From Lachnospiraceae bacterium (GTDB taxonomy: Bacteria; Bacillota; Clostridia; Lachnospirales; Lachnospiraceae), in the NCBI GenBank assembly GCA_003862155.1, contig QOUV01000018.1, positions 1-38,177 on the forward strand: 38,177 bases of DNA, read 5' to 3'. The position numbers and the translations under genes were made by a program. Of the stretch, positions 38,050-38,177 are shown piece by piece. Below the pieces are notes generated by a model. The model did no database searches and was not told the DNA's origin. It saw only the letters and a list, made by a program, of their open reading frames with translations. Numbering within the stretch: the first letter of the stretch is position 1; each line of letters opens with the position of its first letter.

Positions 38050-38177
38050 CGAGAGTATGAATTTTTTTCTGTAAAAACAGATCTTTCATGAAAAGTTGCA
38101 GTGATATAGATTAAAATATTTTAAATATATTCTTCTGTATCACTTGAGTATAATATTGCATAGATCAGCTGTCCTGT
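38050..38177. repeat. Right copy of 128-bp terminal inverted repeat
   Basis: This is the exact reverse complement of bases 1-128. It begins just after the decayed AAA-ATPase fragment. Identity with the left copy ends precisely at 38050, and the flanking bases are unrelated. Confidence 0.95.

Noticed and set aside
1-38177. Linear plasmid or phage genome with terminal inverted repeats
   Set aside because: The content is chromosomal (L25, biotin genes, ior genes) with no replication, capsid or telomere-protein gene.

Overview
The window looks like a chromosomal stretch from an anaerobic, low-to-mid GC Firmicute, most likely a gut or rumen Lachnospiraceae. The grounds are an L25/Ctc ribosomal protein, short Clostridia-type CstA transporters, an oxygen-sensitive indolepyruvate:ferredoxin oxidoreductase, a SleB/CwlJ-type hydrolase, several c-di-GMP proteins, AGGAGG ribosome-binding sites and many textbook TTGAAT/TATAAT promoters with 17-bp spacers. 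The first and last 128 bases are a perfect inverted repeat. Since the genes between are housekeeping, this more likely marks a contig bounded by a dispersed repeat than the end of a linear replicon.

Layout, left to right. 149-1750: a secreted, probably beta-helical surface protein. 1926-6349: an operon of an S1-domain RNA-binding protein, a stand-alone 5'-3' exonuclease and a PAS/GGDEF/EAL/GAF/GGDEF c-di-GMP protein, convergent with a BcsA-like glycosyltransferase (6353-7603). 7968-11647: iorA-iorB-paaK, joining aromatic 2-oxoacids, aryl-acetyl-CoAs and aryl-acetates. 11804-12811: a membrane protein of unknown function. 13016-19329: two close cstA paralogues, each behind the same promoter and 5' leader design, enclosing a MoxR-type AAA+ ATPase and a VWA protein. 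19407-21970: a divergent biotin unit with birA facing bioB-bioY. 22009-24271: a Zn/Cd P-type ATPase and its SmtB-type repressor. 24469-28552: a small unknown protein, a MATE pump, L25, and a second MATE pump. 28740-29684: a Lys-rich secreted cell-wall hydrolase. 29813-31331: an internally deleted APC permease overlapping an AraC-type regulator. 31404-31964: a histidine phosphatase. 31989-37800: a membrane GGDEF*/EAL protein, an NSS amino-acid transporter and a Cache-GGDEF cyclase. 37883-38045: the decayed start of an AAA-ATPase gene.

Three themes stand out. The window carries three c-di-GMP proteins (two with apparently intact EAL domains, two with intact GGDEF motifs) and a synthase-type glycosyltransferase. 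It is rich in transport: two CstA, two MATE, NSS, BioY, a metal ATPase and a broken APC permease. The best candidates for undescribed biology are the cstA region (conserved upstream 9-mer, promoter and leader hairpin, with a chaperone-like AAA+/VWA pair between the paralogues) and the biotin region (a BirA homologue with an eroded ligase active site, facing a promoter region with four copies of an ATTTGTCAC-like element). All homology calls are from reading the sequence; no search was run.
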